DNA of 64,000 nucleotides from an archaeon (GTDB taxonomy: Archaea > Iainarchaeota > Iainarchaeia > Iainarchaeales > CSSED10-239), in the NCBI GenBank assembly GCA_023230325.1, contig JALNXN010000005.1, positions 1 through 64,000 on the forward strand, in the 5' to 3' direction. Each line of letters opens with the position of its first letter. Position 1 is the first letter of the stretch. The notes beneath the pieces are model-generated. The model saw nothing but the letters and a program-made list of their open reading frames with translations, searched no databases and had not been told where the DNA came from. This document shows positions 38,275 to 47,064 of this stretch, in pieces. A program made the translations under genes and the position numbers.

Positions 38275-38417
38275 ACCTAATCACACATATATATACAACT
38301 ACAATATTTATAAAACAAATACTTTTTAAATTAATTCTTCAACAGAGAAATTGGTTTTATATTTTAGATAAATTTCAAAAAAATGGTAATTATTTATTTT
38401 TAAGAGAATTGGGAAAG

Positions 38418-39515
38418 CTAATTATAATTGACTTTATATTTTACCTTGTCATCAACCATATCATGTTTTTTCCATTCATTGACCCAGTCCTTTATCTCAT
38501 ATATTTTATATGAACCGTTTTTTGTCTGTCCAACAAATCGTGTAATTCCTGCATTGATTATCATTTTTTTACATAAAAAACATGGATAAGAATCATAGAT
38601 TCTTTTTACACCTTCATAAGTAACAAGACCAAAAAGATAAAGGGTACTACCTGTTATAGACACACCTTGTCTTGCAGCATTAATAATTGCATTTTGTTCT
38701 GCATGAACAGAAGACGAAAGTTCATAACCTTGTCCAGAAGGGATATTTAATCTTCTTCTAAGACAATATCCTTTTTGATAGCAATCTTTTGTGCCTCTCG
38801 GAGCTCCATTATACCCTGTTGAAATTATAGCATTGTCTTTTACAATTACTGCCCCAACATGTGCAGACAAGCAACTTGATCTTCTTGAAATAACTTCTGC
38901 AACATCTAAAAAATATCTATGCCAATCTGGTTTGTCTCTAAACTCAATTTGTAATTTTACTAAAAGGTTACTTATTTCTTTTTTAAAGTCTTGAACTGTT
39001 AGATTATTAGTTATTTTAAAATCTGCTAATTTCACACATTTATGTAGTTTTTTAGCGTGAGGATTGTTAGTCGCGTGAGGATTGTTAGTCAATTCTTTTT
39101 TCTCTGAAGTTAAAAAATCTTTATAAGATTTAATATGCTCTTTTTCTCTTAGTCTTTCTTTTGCTCTTAGATATCTTATTTTTGGGTCAGTGTCAATAAA
39201 TATCAATTTAAATTTTGGTAACTTTTTAAATTCTTTAATCTCTTCAGGTGTCCTAATTAAGTCAATAACATAATTTTTATTTAAATCTAATTTTATTTTT
39301 TCTGAAAGTCTTTTTGCAAGAACATCTGCACCAAACTCTTTTCTTAGTTCATTTTCTATTTTCTGTAAATTGTCCCTAGTTAACTTTAGATTTCTTTTTT
39401 TACATTCTTCTCTAATCAGATCAGAACAAGATAAAATTTCAAAACCTTTTATCTCTAAATATTTACAGAAAGTACTCTTCCCACTAGCTATAAAACTTGT
39501 TAATCCTATTATCAT
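38418..39515 (-). CDS. Fusion of a P-loop nucleotide kinase-like domain and dCMP deaminase
   Basis: A 365-residue protein. Residues 1-150 are a P-loop kinase like dephospho-CoA or adenylate kinases (GLTSFIASGKSTF, then DLIREECKKRN). Residues 190-350 are a dCMP deaminase with zinc ligands in SVHAEQNAI and YPCFLCKK, plus substrate segment GYNGAPRGTKDC. The linker contains an exact 18-bp tandem duplication (39055-39090) giving TNNPHATNNPHA. dCMP deaminase makes dUMP for dTMP synthesis; tmk lies just upstream, so the two serve dTTP supply. The role of the kinase domain is not known; it may act on dCMP/dUMP or be regulatory. Confidence 0.87.
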   Translation of the reverse strand: MIIGLTSFIASGKSTFCKYLEIKGFEILSCSDLIREECKKRNLKLTRDNLQKIENELRKEFGADVLAKRLSEKIKLDLNKNYVIDLIRTPEEIKEFKKLPKFKLIFIDTDPKIRYLRAKERLREKEHIKSYKDFLTSEKKELTNNPHATNNPHAKKLHKCVKLADFKITNNLTVQDFKKEISNLLVKLQIEFRDKPDWHRYFLDVAEVISRRSSCLSAHVGAVIVKDNAIISTGYNGAPRGTKDCYQKGYCLRRRLNIPSGQGYELSSSVHAEQNAIINAARQGVSITGSTLYLFGLVTYEGVKRIYDSYPCFLCKKMIINAGITRFVGQTKNGSYKIYEIKDWVNEWKKHDMVDDKVKYKVNYN

Positions 39516-39521
39516 AATTTT

Positions 39522-39602
39522 TCACTTTCTTACATATGTTAAAAAAGAATAACCTTCTTTTTCTTCCTCTTTAATTATTTCAAATATATTCTCTTCAATC
39601 AT
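39522..39602 (-). CDS. Possible 26-residue micro-ORF coupling tmk and the deaminase
   Basis: Reads MIEENIFEIIKEEEKEGYSF plus LTYVRK. Its ATG overlaps the tmk stop in an ATGA, and its TGA is 6 nt before the next ATG, so it fills the gap between tmk and the deaminase fusion almost exactly. Acidic, no known family. It may be a real small protein, a translational bridge or chance. Confidence 0.35.
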   Translation of the reverse strand: MIEENIFEIIKEEEKEGYSFLTYVRK

Positions 39603-40279
39603 AATTTCCCAACAACTTTTCCAAGTATTTCCTCAGATATCTCTTCTCTACTTCTAATTATTTTATCTTCATTTGAACAATCAATCTCTAACCAACCATA
39701 TTTTTTAGAAACATACTTAAAAGCTTGTAATGCTTTTTTTAAATGATTGGAGTCTTTTTCATGAATATCATTTTCTTTAATATTGTTTGTAAATTTTTTA
39801 GAAGTGTTATTCTGTGCTAGCTTTCTTGCAACCTCAGTATCTAAATATAAAAAAATATTAATATCTGGTTTTGGTATCTTAAAAATATTAAATTCTAAAT
39901 TAAATAACCAATCTAAAAATTTTTCCCTTTCCTCTAAGTCTTCAATCTTTCCTGCTTGATGCCCCATGTTAGCAGAAACATATCTATCACAAATTACAAA
40001 CTTTCCTTCTCTTAACCATTTTTTAATTTTAAAAGAAGCATCAAACCTATCAACAGCATAAAGAACAGATGCTTGATAAGCATCAACATCTTCAGAAGAA
40101 CCATACTTTCCATTCAAATATTCTTCAGTTGGTCCTGCTGATTTTAAACCATATTGTGGAAAGTCAATTGTTTTTACCAAATAACCTTTATTTTCTAAGT
40201 TTTCTTTTAACAACAAAGTCTGTGTGTGTTTTCCACAACCATCTGTGCCATCAATTACAATCAATTTTCCTTGATTCAT
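39599..40279 (-). CDS. tmk: Thymidylate kinase
   Basis: A 226-residue kinase that converts dTMP to dTDP. Walker A is GTDGCGKHT, the substrate-binding DR motif is in ICDRYVSANMGHQ, and a LID-type region lies near TSKKFTNNIKENDIHEKD. The family usually has S/A where the second Cys and His sit in the P-loop (GxDGxGKxTQ), a mild change. It is read ahead of the dCMP deaminase fusion with only a micro-ORF between, so it belongs to a pyrimidine deoxynucleotide operon. Divergent from rfcL. Confidence 0.92.
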   Translation of the reverse strand: MNQGKLIVIDGTDGCGKHTQTLLLKENLENKGYLVKTIDFPQYGLKSAGPTEEYLNGKYGSSEDVDAYQASVLYAVDRFDASFKIKKWLREGKFVICDRYVSANMGHQAGKIEDLEEREKFLDWLFNLEFNIFKIPKPDINIFLYLDTEVARKLAQNNTSKKFTNNIKENDIHEKDSNHLKKALQAFKYVSKKYGWLEIDCSNEDKIIRSREEISEEILGKVVGKL

Positions 40280-40488
40280 ATTTTTTTTTCATCTCTTTCT
40301 TTTCTAATCTTCTAAATTTTTTTAAATTTTAATTTATTTCTCTAATAACAATTAAATTCTATAAAAATAAATTATATTATTTAAGTTGTAAATATTTATA
40401 AAGTTATTTAATTCTTTTAAGAATATTATTTTTTACAAACCCCAATAAAAGCAAAAACAATAAAAACAAATTCTTATAAGATATATGT

Positions 40489-41730
40489 ATGCAGAGCTTT
40501 ATAGATAAATATACACCAACTAACCTAGATGAAGTTATTGGAAATAAAAAAGCAATTACTGAAATTAGAAATTGGGCGAAGAACCAAAAGACTCCTCCTA
40601 TCATGATCTATGGAGATACAGGTATAGGTAAGACCTTGTGTGCAAAATTGATTGCAAAAGAGATGGATTGGTCAGTTTACCACACAGATGCCACAGACTC
40701 TAGAGGCAAAGATGCAATTTCAGACATCTATAACATAGCAAGTACATCAACAACTCTTTTTGGAAAAAAAAGATTAATTCTTTTAGATGAAATAGATGCT
40801 ATGGTTGATAAGCGTGGAGGGGGAGATTCTGGAGGTTTTAATGAACTTACAAAGATTATGGCCAAAACCAAACAACCAATGATCTTTATTGCAAATGACC
40901 CTTATGGAAATAAAAAACTAAGGCCTGTTTTTGAAAAATGTATAAAAATTAAATTTGATTTACCAAACAAACTTTCAATTTTAAAATTTGCAAAAAAAAT
41001 TTGTGACCAAGAAGATATTGATTATGATTTGGTTGCTTTAAAAGAAATTGTTGAAAACACAAAAAATGATATTAGAGCATTATTGATTGATCTTTTTACA
41101 TTAACCTTAAACAAACAAATAACCTTAGAAAATGTACAAGAACTTGGAGATAGAAGAAAAGAAGAGGATGTTTTTAAAATCCTTGGTAAAATCTTTTACC
41201 CAAAAGACTTCTATTCAACAAAGAATGCAATTAATGATGCAAACATAGACTGGGAGTTGTTGTTTGCATGGCTTGAAGAAAATATTCCACGAAAATTTCA
41301 AAATCCAAGAAATTTAGTAAACGGTATGGAGATGTTAAGTAAGGCTGATGTCTTTAAAGGAAGAATAAAAGCAACCAACTGGATATTATTAAAATATGTT
41401 TTTGATTTTTTAACAATTGGTGTTGCTTACTCTAAAAAAGAAAGAGAAACTGGTGGTTTTTCTCCTTTTGTTTACCCTGGAGTTATTAAAAAGTTAACAA
41501 GCAATAAAAAAGAAAGAGTTATTAAAAAGTCAATTGTGGATAAAATTAGAGAAAAAGCCTATTGCTCAAGGCACATAATCCTCAGAGACCATTACCCAAT
41601 CTTAGAAATTATCTCTAAAACAAATAAATTTACAAAAAACATAATCAAGTATTATGGTTTAGAACTTGAAGAAATAAAGCTATTAGGTGCAAAGATTAAT
41701 CAAAAAGAATATGATAAGATTATAGGTTGA
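40489..41730 (+). CDS. rfcL: Replication factor C large subunit
   Basis: A 413-residue AAA+ clamp-loader subunit that opens PCNA with the small subunits. The start MQSFIDKYTPTNLDEVIGNK and Walker A YGDTGIGKTLCAK are standard, and Walker B is ILLDEIDAM. The C-terminal helical collar domain is present. No convincing C-terminal PIP box (QxxLxxFF) is visible, unlike many archaeal RfcL proteins, and the length is shorter than the usual 470-500 residues. It follows a divergent promoter region shared with tmk. Confidence 0.95.
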   Translation: MQSFIDKYTPTNLDEVIGNKKAITEIRNWAKNQKTPPIMIYGDTGIGKTLCAKLIAKEMDWSVYHTDATDSRGKDAISDIYNIASTSTTLFGKKRLILLDEIDAMVDKRGGGDSGGFNELTKIMAKTKQPMIFIANDPYGNKKLRPVFEKCIKIKFDLPNKLSILKFAKKICDQEDIDYDLVALKEIVENTKNDIRALLIDLFTLTLNKQITLENVQELGDRRKEEDVFKILGKIFYPKDFYSTKNAINDANIDWELLFAWLEENIPRKFQNPRNLVNGMEMLSKADVFKGRIKATNWILLKYVFDFLTIGVAYSKKERETGGFSPFVYPGVIKKLTSNKKERVIKKSIVDKIREKAYCSRHIILRDHYPILEIISKTNKFTKNIIKYYGLELEEIKLLGAKINQKEYDKIIG

Positions 41731-41806
41731 TAAGATTAAAAAGATAAAGATTAAAAAAATAAAATATATGAAAAATAAAAATTAGATAAAAATAAAATGA
41801 TAAAAT

Positions 41807-43603
41807 ATGAAACCAACAAAAACACAATTTACAAGAATTGCAATTATTGATAAAGATAAGTGTCAACCAAAAGCTTGTAATTATCTTTGCCACAGAGTTT
41901 GCCCACCTGTAAGAATGGGAGAGGATGCTATTGAAATTATTAATAGTAAAAATTACACTCCCCCTATAATTAATGAAGAACTCTGCACAGGTTGTGGGAT
42001 CTGCCCTAACAAATGTCCCTTTGGAGCAATCCAGATAATTAACACTGGGGTGAAATTTTCAGAACCAATCCATCAATTTGGAAAAAACTCTTTTAGACTT
42101 TATTCTCTCCCAACACCTGAGAAAGGTATGATCACAGGAATTATTGGAAGAAACGGTGCAGGAAAGACTACAGCAATAAATATTCTTTCAGGTAACTTAA
42201 TTCCAAATCTTGGAGAGTATGAGGCTAAAGGTGATATTAGTAAAGTTATAGATTATTATAAAGGAAAAAATATACAAAAACAATTTATAGATATAAAAAA
42301 TAAAGAATTAAAATTTGCATACAAAATTCAAAAAGTTGAAGAGATTCCAAAATTGTTTGATAACAAGATAATTGAACTTCTTAAACAAATTACAAATGAT
42401 GAACAAAAGTTAGAAAAAATAGTTAAAGACTTAGACTTAGAAAAACTTATAAACAAAAAGACCTCCCAAGTCTCAGGAGGTGAGCTACAAAGAGTAGCAA
42501 TTGCTGCAACTTTGTTAAAGGATGCAAATCTTTATTTTCTTGATGAGTACACAACCTTTTTAGATATCAAACAAAGACTTAAGATTGCAAAGATACTTAG
42601 AGAAAAGTTAAATGAGAATAATTCAATTGTGTTAGTTGAACATGATCTTGCGATTTTAGACTATGTAAGTGACTATGTGCAAATTATGTTTGGAACTAAA
42701 AATGCATATGGACTCTCCTCTAACAAGAAAACAACTAAGAAAGGAATTAATGAATTTTTAGAGGGTTTTTTAAAAGAAGAAAATATTAGAATTAGAAATC
42801 ATAGATTGGAATTTTCTGGAATTAAGGCAACACAAAATAAAACTTCAAACAATTTAGTGCAGTATCCTAAATTCGAAAAGACCTTAGGAGAATTTAAGCT
42901 AAAAGTTGATTCTGGAAAAATAAATAAAGCAGAAATAATTGGTATTCTTGGACCAAATGCAACTGGGAAAACCACATTTATAAAGGTTCTAGCTGGGGAA
43001 ATTAAAGCTGACAACAAAGAGATTGACACCAAGCTAAAAATCTCCTATAAACCACAATATATAGACATAGACAAAGATCTACTTGTTAGTGATTTATTTA
43101 CAGAGAAAGGAATTGATGTTGATCTTTTCAATTCCGAAATAAGAAATCAATTAGACTTAGAAAAAATTATCTTTCAAAAAATTGAAGAACTTTCAGGTGG
43201 GGAACTACAAAAGGTAGCAGTTGCTTATTGCCTTTCTAAAGAAGCAGACCTTTATTTGCTTGATGAACCAAGTGCTTTTCTTGATATTGAGCAAAGAGTA
43301 ATTATTGCTAATGTTATAAAAAGTGTAATTAATAAAAAGGAGAAGTCTGCATTAATTGTTGACCATGATCTTTTGTTTATAGATTATATTTCAGATAGAG
43401 TCTTATTGTTTGAAGGAAAACCATCAGTTAATGGACATGCACAAGATATCACTACAATTGCACAAGCCTATAATAAGTTCTTAAAAGAGCAAGACATAAC
43501 CTTTAGACAAGATCCTGACACCAAAAGACCAAGAGCAAACAAGCATGGTTCTCAAAAAGATCAAGAACAAAAAAAGGAAAATAAATATTATTTTACAATC
43601 TAA
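41807..43603 (+). CDS. Ribosome-recycling ATPase ABCE1 (Rli1)
   Basis: A 598-residue protein that splits post-termination ribosomes. The N-terminal iron-sulfur domain holds two 4Fe-4S clusters (IDKDKCQPKACNYLCHRVCP and CTGCGICPNKCPF). NBD1 has Walker A GRNGAGKTT and signature SGGELQRVAIA; NBD2 has GPNATGKTT and SGGELQKVAVA. NBD2 keeps the standard LDEPSAFLD, while NBD1 reads LDEYTTFLD where most members have DEPSSYLD, so the Pro-Ser-Ser of the first Walker B/D-loop is changed. Otherwise the length and order are normal. Confidence 0.96.
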   Translation: MKPTKTQFTRIAIIDKDKCQPKACNYLCHRVCPPVRMGEDAIEIINSKNYTPPIINEELCTGCGICPNKCPFGAIQIINTGVKFSEPIHQFGKNSFRLYSLPTPEKGMITGIIGRNGAGKTTAINILSGNLIPNLGEYEAKGDISKVIDYYKGKNIQKQFIDIKNKELKFAYKIQKVEEIPKLFDNKIIELLKQITNDEQKLEKIVKDLDLEKLINKKTSQVSGGELQRVAIAATLLKDANLYFLDEYTTFLDIKQRLKIAKILREKLNENNSIVLVEHDLAILDYVSDYVQIMFGTKNAYGLSSNKKTTKKGINEFLEGFLKEENIRIRNHRLEFSGIKATQNKTSNNLVQYPKFEKTLGEFKLKVDSGKINKAEIIGILGPNATGKTTFIKVLAGEIKADNKEIDTKLKISYKPQYIDIDKDLLVSDLFTEKGIDVDLFNSEIRNQLDLEKIIFQKIEELSGGELQKVAVAYCLSKEADLYLLDEPSAFLDIEQRVIIANVIKSVINKKEKSALIVDHDLLFIDYISDRVLLFEGKPSVNGHAQDITTIAQAYNKFLKEQDITFRQDPDTKRPRANKHGSQKDQEQKKENKYYFTI

Positions 43604-43613
43604 GTTTTAAGAC

Positions 43614-44102
43614 TTATCTAGTAACATCTGCTTGCACGTGGTCAGAATCATAAATATCTTTAATTTTCACATTACAAGCACCACTTACATTTATTTTCTT
43701 ACTAAATTTAAATTGTTTCTTAACATCAATACTGCTTAGTTCATTTTCAGACAAACAACTAATATCAATTGTTCCTGAAAAAGCACCTCCCAAAAACATA
43801 TTAGAATTTAAATTTGAATAAGAACACTTAATTGAATTTATATTTTCTAAATCACTTAAAAATTGATCTAAATAATTTTTAATCACGGCATTATAACCTG
43901 CAACATCAGAAACTGCACAACCATTACTAATTGTTTTGTCAACCAATGCATCAACAATTATCTGATCTGCAGAGATTACAAGTTGGTTAAGATTTTCTTT
44001 AGTGTCAAGCAAGTGGTTGTTCTTTTCAATTAGATGTAGTTGAGGACTAATAACAATAAGCATAATTAAGATAAACAAAGAACTAAACAAACCTTTTTCC
44101 AT
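43614..44102 (-). CDS. Pilin-like protein, fourth gene of the minus-strand pilin operon
   Basis: A 162-residue protein starting MEKGLFSSLFILIMLIVISP: a short charged leader, then a hydrophobic helix, then a soluble domain with three to five Cys. The start at 44102 is chosen because GTGAGG lies just before it; an upstream in-frame ATG at 44114 would overlap that site. Its start lies within the end of the preceding gene. The K-G boundary resembles a prepilin peptidase site. Probably a minor pilin or similar exported subunit. Confidence 0.55.
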   Translation of the reverse strand: MEKGLFSSLFILIMLIVISPQLHLIEKNNHLLDTKENLNQLVISADQIIVDALVDKTISNGCAVSDVAGYNAVIKNYLDQFLSDLENINSIKCSYSNLNSNMFLGGAFSGTIDISCLSENELSSIDVKKQFKFSKKINVSGACNVKIKDIYDSDHVQADVTR

Positions 44103-44379
44103 AATAATCCTCACAATATTTTTTTATTTCTAAACCATTATATCCAGCTTTGTTTTTAGAACCTTCATAATAATAATATCTTTGGCACCATTTGTTTGTA
44201 GATTCAATATCAACAGAAGCTTCACCACTTACAAATTTAGAATACTCAATTGTTTTTTTTGTGTCTTGACTATCCTTATAATTAGATGCATTAACTAAAA
44301 GTAAAGTTAGCCCTAAAAACAAAATAATAATTGCAACAAAGTAAAGAGTAGTTACTGAAATTAAATATCCTTTTCTCAT
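44083..44379 (-). CDS. Pilin-like protein, third gene of the operon
   Basis: A 98-residue protein starting MRKGYLISVTTLYFVAIIIL: a basic leader with a K-G site, a membrane helix and a 50-residue soluble part with two Cys. The ATG at 44379 overlaps the preceding gene's stop (ATGA) and has GGTGG before it; the upstream TTG at 44385 is less likely. Coupled translation with its neighbours implies a shared complex. Confidence 0.55.
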   Translation of the reverse strand: MRKGYLISVTTLYFVAIIILFLGLTLLLVNASNYKDSQDTKKTIEYSKFVSGEASVDIESTNKWCQRYYYYEGSKNKAGYNGLEIKKYCEDYYGKRFV

Positions 44380-44882
44380 TTCCAAACCACCAGCTTTGCA
44401 TTTCTTTTCTGTAAAGTATCATCAACATCTAAAATATTATTTATGTAAATTGATTTTGGGACTTCATTAGAGTCATAAGTAATTGTTTGAAAGGAGATAG
44501 CATAATAGTTGTTTGATAAACTATAATCAGAATTATTACAAGAATTGTTGGCTAATTGAAAACCAACAATTTCAAAATAACAATTATATTCAGGACCAAG
44601 CCCTAGGTTTTCTTTTGAAATTTTTGAATCTGGATAAAAAGAATTTTTAATTAAAATATTATTTTGTGAATCTAAGACCTTGCAATTAACAAAGGAGTTG
44701 TCTGTTAATTTATTAAAAGCTAAACCACCAACACTTTCCAATTCATTTATTTCCTTAGAAGAATTAATTGAATATATTTTTGTTTCTGAAACCTTAAATA
44801 ATAAGAACAGTAAAAGTGTAATTAAGACAATTGCAAACAAAACATCTAACAACATCACTTGTGCTCTTTTATTTTTAATCAT
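44376..44882 (-). CDS. Pilin-like protein with KRAQ class III signal peptide
   Basis: A 168-residue protein starting MIKNKRAQVMLLDVLFAIVL. The KRA-Q junction is a typical archaeal prepilin peptidase (class III) site, followed by a hydrophobic helix with an acidic residue at +6. The soluble domain has four Cys (for example in FVNCKVLD and NNSCNNSD), suggesting disulfides outside the cell. It precedes two further pilin-like genes that overlap it and one another. Confidence 0.65.
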   Translation of the reverse strand: MIKNKRAQVMLLDVLFAIVLITLLLFLLFKVSETKIYSINSSKEINELESVGGLAFNKLTDNSFVNCKVLDSQNNILIKNSFYPDSKISKENLGLGPEYNCYFEIVGFQLANNSCNNSDYSLSNNYYAISFQTITYDSNEVPKSIYINNILDVDDTLQKRNAKLVVWK

Positions 44883-44944
44883 ATTTTTTTACCTTCTTAA
44901 TTCTATTTTATTTTAGGTTTCTATTTTTATATTCATCTATATCC

Positions 44945-45403
44945 TTATGTGCACTTAATCTTAAAATTATCCTTCTCACAAGTTATTGTTTGCCCACAAT
45001 AAATGGTGCTTGGGAAAGTAAATCTATCTAAAATATATTCAGTTTCAAATAAAGAGATAATCTCTTCACCATCATAGTTTGTAACAATTTCTAAACTATT
45101 ATCTGTAACAGTAATCTTACACTCAATTGATTTACTTGGAATGAAAATGTTTGGAGTCTTGTATGTTGATTCTAAGCTAACAATATTATATTTTTCTGCA
45201 GATTGTCCTAACAAGTCTTCTTGTAGTTTAAAAAATTCATTTAAGGATAATATTATTTCCTTTTGTTGAGCTTTAATCTTTGTAATCTCTAAAGATTTTG
45301 AGGTGTCTTGTGAGAGATCATTAAAAATATACAAAAAAAGTATTAAAAAGATTATTAAAATAATAATTTCTAATGAAACCTGTGCTCTTGAAAATTTTAC
45401 CAT
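44945..45403 (-). CDS. Pilin with QxSxExxxL class III signature, first gene of the operon
   Basis: A 152-residue protein starting MVKFSRAQVSLEIIILIIFL. After the RA junction the mature end QVSLEIIIL matches the archaeal adhesion-pilin consensus QxSxExxxL exactly, including Glu at +5, so processing by a prepilin peptidase is strongly expected. The soluble part has four Cys near the C-terminus (IECKI, YCGQTITCEKD, IKCT), likely disulfide-bonded. It heads a four-gene operon of pilin-like proteins, far from the ATPase at 13.8 kb. Confidence 0.78.
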   Translation of the reverse strand: MVKFSRAQVSLEIIILIIFLILFLYIFNDLSQDTSKSLEITKIKAQQKEIILSLNEFFKLQEDLLGQSAEKYNIVSLESTYKTPNIFIPSKSIECKITVTDNSLEIVTNYDGEEIISLFETEYILDRFTFPSTIYCGQTITCEKDNFKIKCT

Positions 45404-45588
45404 GATCTTTTTTCCTAAAATTTATTTTTTAAATAACCTGTTACCTTACTTAACAATATCACTATAATTATATTAAATATATTATAAAACATTTATAAAC
45501 TAAACTTATTATTGTATAAATTAGAAATATAGAATTCTTAAAATAATTAGTGTATAAAAATTTAAAAAAATCTAAATTTAATCTGTTT

Positions 45589-46815
45589 TTAAATTCTATT
45601 TAAAATATTATTAATTTGATTTGAAGACAAACCTAATGCCTTTAATCCTTCAATTCCAAAAGTGTTAGAAATTTTTGGATAACCAAAAGTCTTAATTGTT
45701 TCTTTAGGTCCATGAAGTCTAATAATTTCTTTGAGAACATCTAATTTACTTGTATTTCCACGATATGATAAATTCCTTGCAGTATACTCAAATCCAAAAA
45801 CCTTTGTAATGTCTTTAAGATCATAATAAGAATGAAGATCTCCTAAAGTAATATAATTATATGATAACTCTTTTGGACCTCCAAAAGCATTTACAAGCTC
45901 TTCAACTGTATAGATTTTTGAAAAATTTTTAAGTCCAAAAACTCTAAAAGTTTCTTCAATTCCAAAAGTCTTAGAAATCTTTTTAAGCCCACCAAAAGCT
46001 TTAATGGTCTTGTCAATCTCAAAATAAATTAATATGTCTCTAAAACCCCCAAAAGCATTTACAACTTCTTTTGGACCAAAAATTTTAATTGTTTTTTCAA
46101 GTCCACCAAAGGACTTTACAATCGCATCTATTTTTAAAATCTTAGCTGTTCTTATAAGCCCAAAAGCTTTTACAATTCCCTTTGGTCCACCAAAGGCTTT
46201 AATTGTTTCCTTAAAACCAAAAGTAGAAATAAGTTTTTTAAAACCATTAAAGGCTTTTACAGTTTCTTTAGCCCCAAAAGCATTAATTGTTTCTTTAAGT
46301 CCAAAAGCCTTAACAACACCTTCAGTCCAATAGAATTTAGAAAGATCTTCAAGTTTATAAGCCTTAGAAATCTCTTTAGCTCCAAAAATCTTTATAGTTT
46401 TTTTAAGACCACCAAAAGCATCTACAACTTCTTTAAAGTTAAAGGACTTGGACATTTCTTTAAAACCGCCAGTAAAAATAATTGCTTTTTTAATTCCAAA
46501 GACATTAACAATTTCTCCAAATATAATTCCTTTTGCTTTTAATTGTCTGATGTCTACTCCTTTAGATAATAAGTATCTTTTTGGATCTTTACTTTTCTTT
46601 GCTTGTAAAAGTAAATCTAAGATTTTTGCTTCATTATAGGTCTTTACTTTCTCTTTAATTACATTTCTAGAATTTAGAGATTTATTTTTTGTAAAAAAAT
46701 CTTTTGCTTTTTCTTGTAAAACTTTTTTTTCCTCAGCAGTTTTAGAAGATCCAATCTTTGGTCTCTTGCCACCACTTCTGCTTCTATTAACTACATTTCT
46801 ATTTGTTGCAAGCAT
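45589..46815 (-). CDS. Protein of about 28 tandem 9-10-residue FG-KETIKA repeats
   Basis: A 408-residue protein of no known family. Residues 1-60 are basic and disordered-looking (MLATNRNVVNRSRSGGKRPK). From about residue 98 to 395 it is built of about 28 short units with consensus [LFIP]KETIKAFG(G), 9 or 10 residues long, often alternating so that pairs make a 19-residue step; examples are LKETINAFG, AKETVKAFNG, FKETIKAFGG and PKEVVNAFGG. Hydrophobic positions are spaced i, i+3, i+6, as in short helices broken by Gly, so a thin helical solenoid is likely. No signal peptide or membrane helix, so cytoplasmic; the basic start could bind nucleic acid. It lies between a pilin operon and aEF1-beta. 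Confidence 0.85.
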   Translation of the reverse strand: MLATNRNVVNRSRSGGKRPKIGSSKTAEEKKVLQEKAKDFFTKNKSLNSRNVIKEKVKTYNEAKILDLLLQAKKSKDPKRYLLSKGVDIRQLKAKGIIFGEIVNVFGIKKAIIFTGGFKEMSKSFNFKEVVDAFGGLKKTIKIFGAKEISKAYKLEDLSKFYWTEGVVKAFGLKETINAFGAKETVKAFNGFKKLISTFGFKETIKAFGGPKGIVKAFGLIRTAKILKIDAIVKSFGGLEKTIKIFGPKEVVNAFGGFRDILIYFEIDKTIKAFGGLKKISKTFGIEETFRVFGLKNFSKIYTVEELVNAFGGPKELSYNYITLGDLHSYYDLKDITKVFGFEYTARNLSYRGNTSKLDVLKEIIRLHGPKETIKTFGYPKISNTFGIEGLKALGLSSNQINNILNRI

Positions 46816-47064
46816 AATAACTTCTCTATAAGCATCTTATTTAACACATAGAGTTTTAACCAAAATATTTTTAAATTGTCCTACAAAGCCAACATCTAAA
46901 ATTTTAAAAAAATAACTTTTTTAACAAACAAATATATGATAAAAGAAAGAGGAAAAAAAGAGATTAATTTAAAAGAAATTAAATTAAAAATAATTTAAAA
47001 CTTCCCTAAAAAAGAAATTAAATTCTTAAAAACAAAAATAAAATCTTTTCCAAAAGAAAAGAAA

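Noticed and set aside
46034-46333. Open frame on the plus strand with repeated PKAF-type residues
   Set aside because: It is the reverse image of the 9-10-residue repeat protein on the minus strand; the regularity comes from the real gene.
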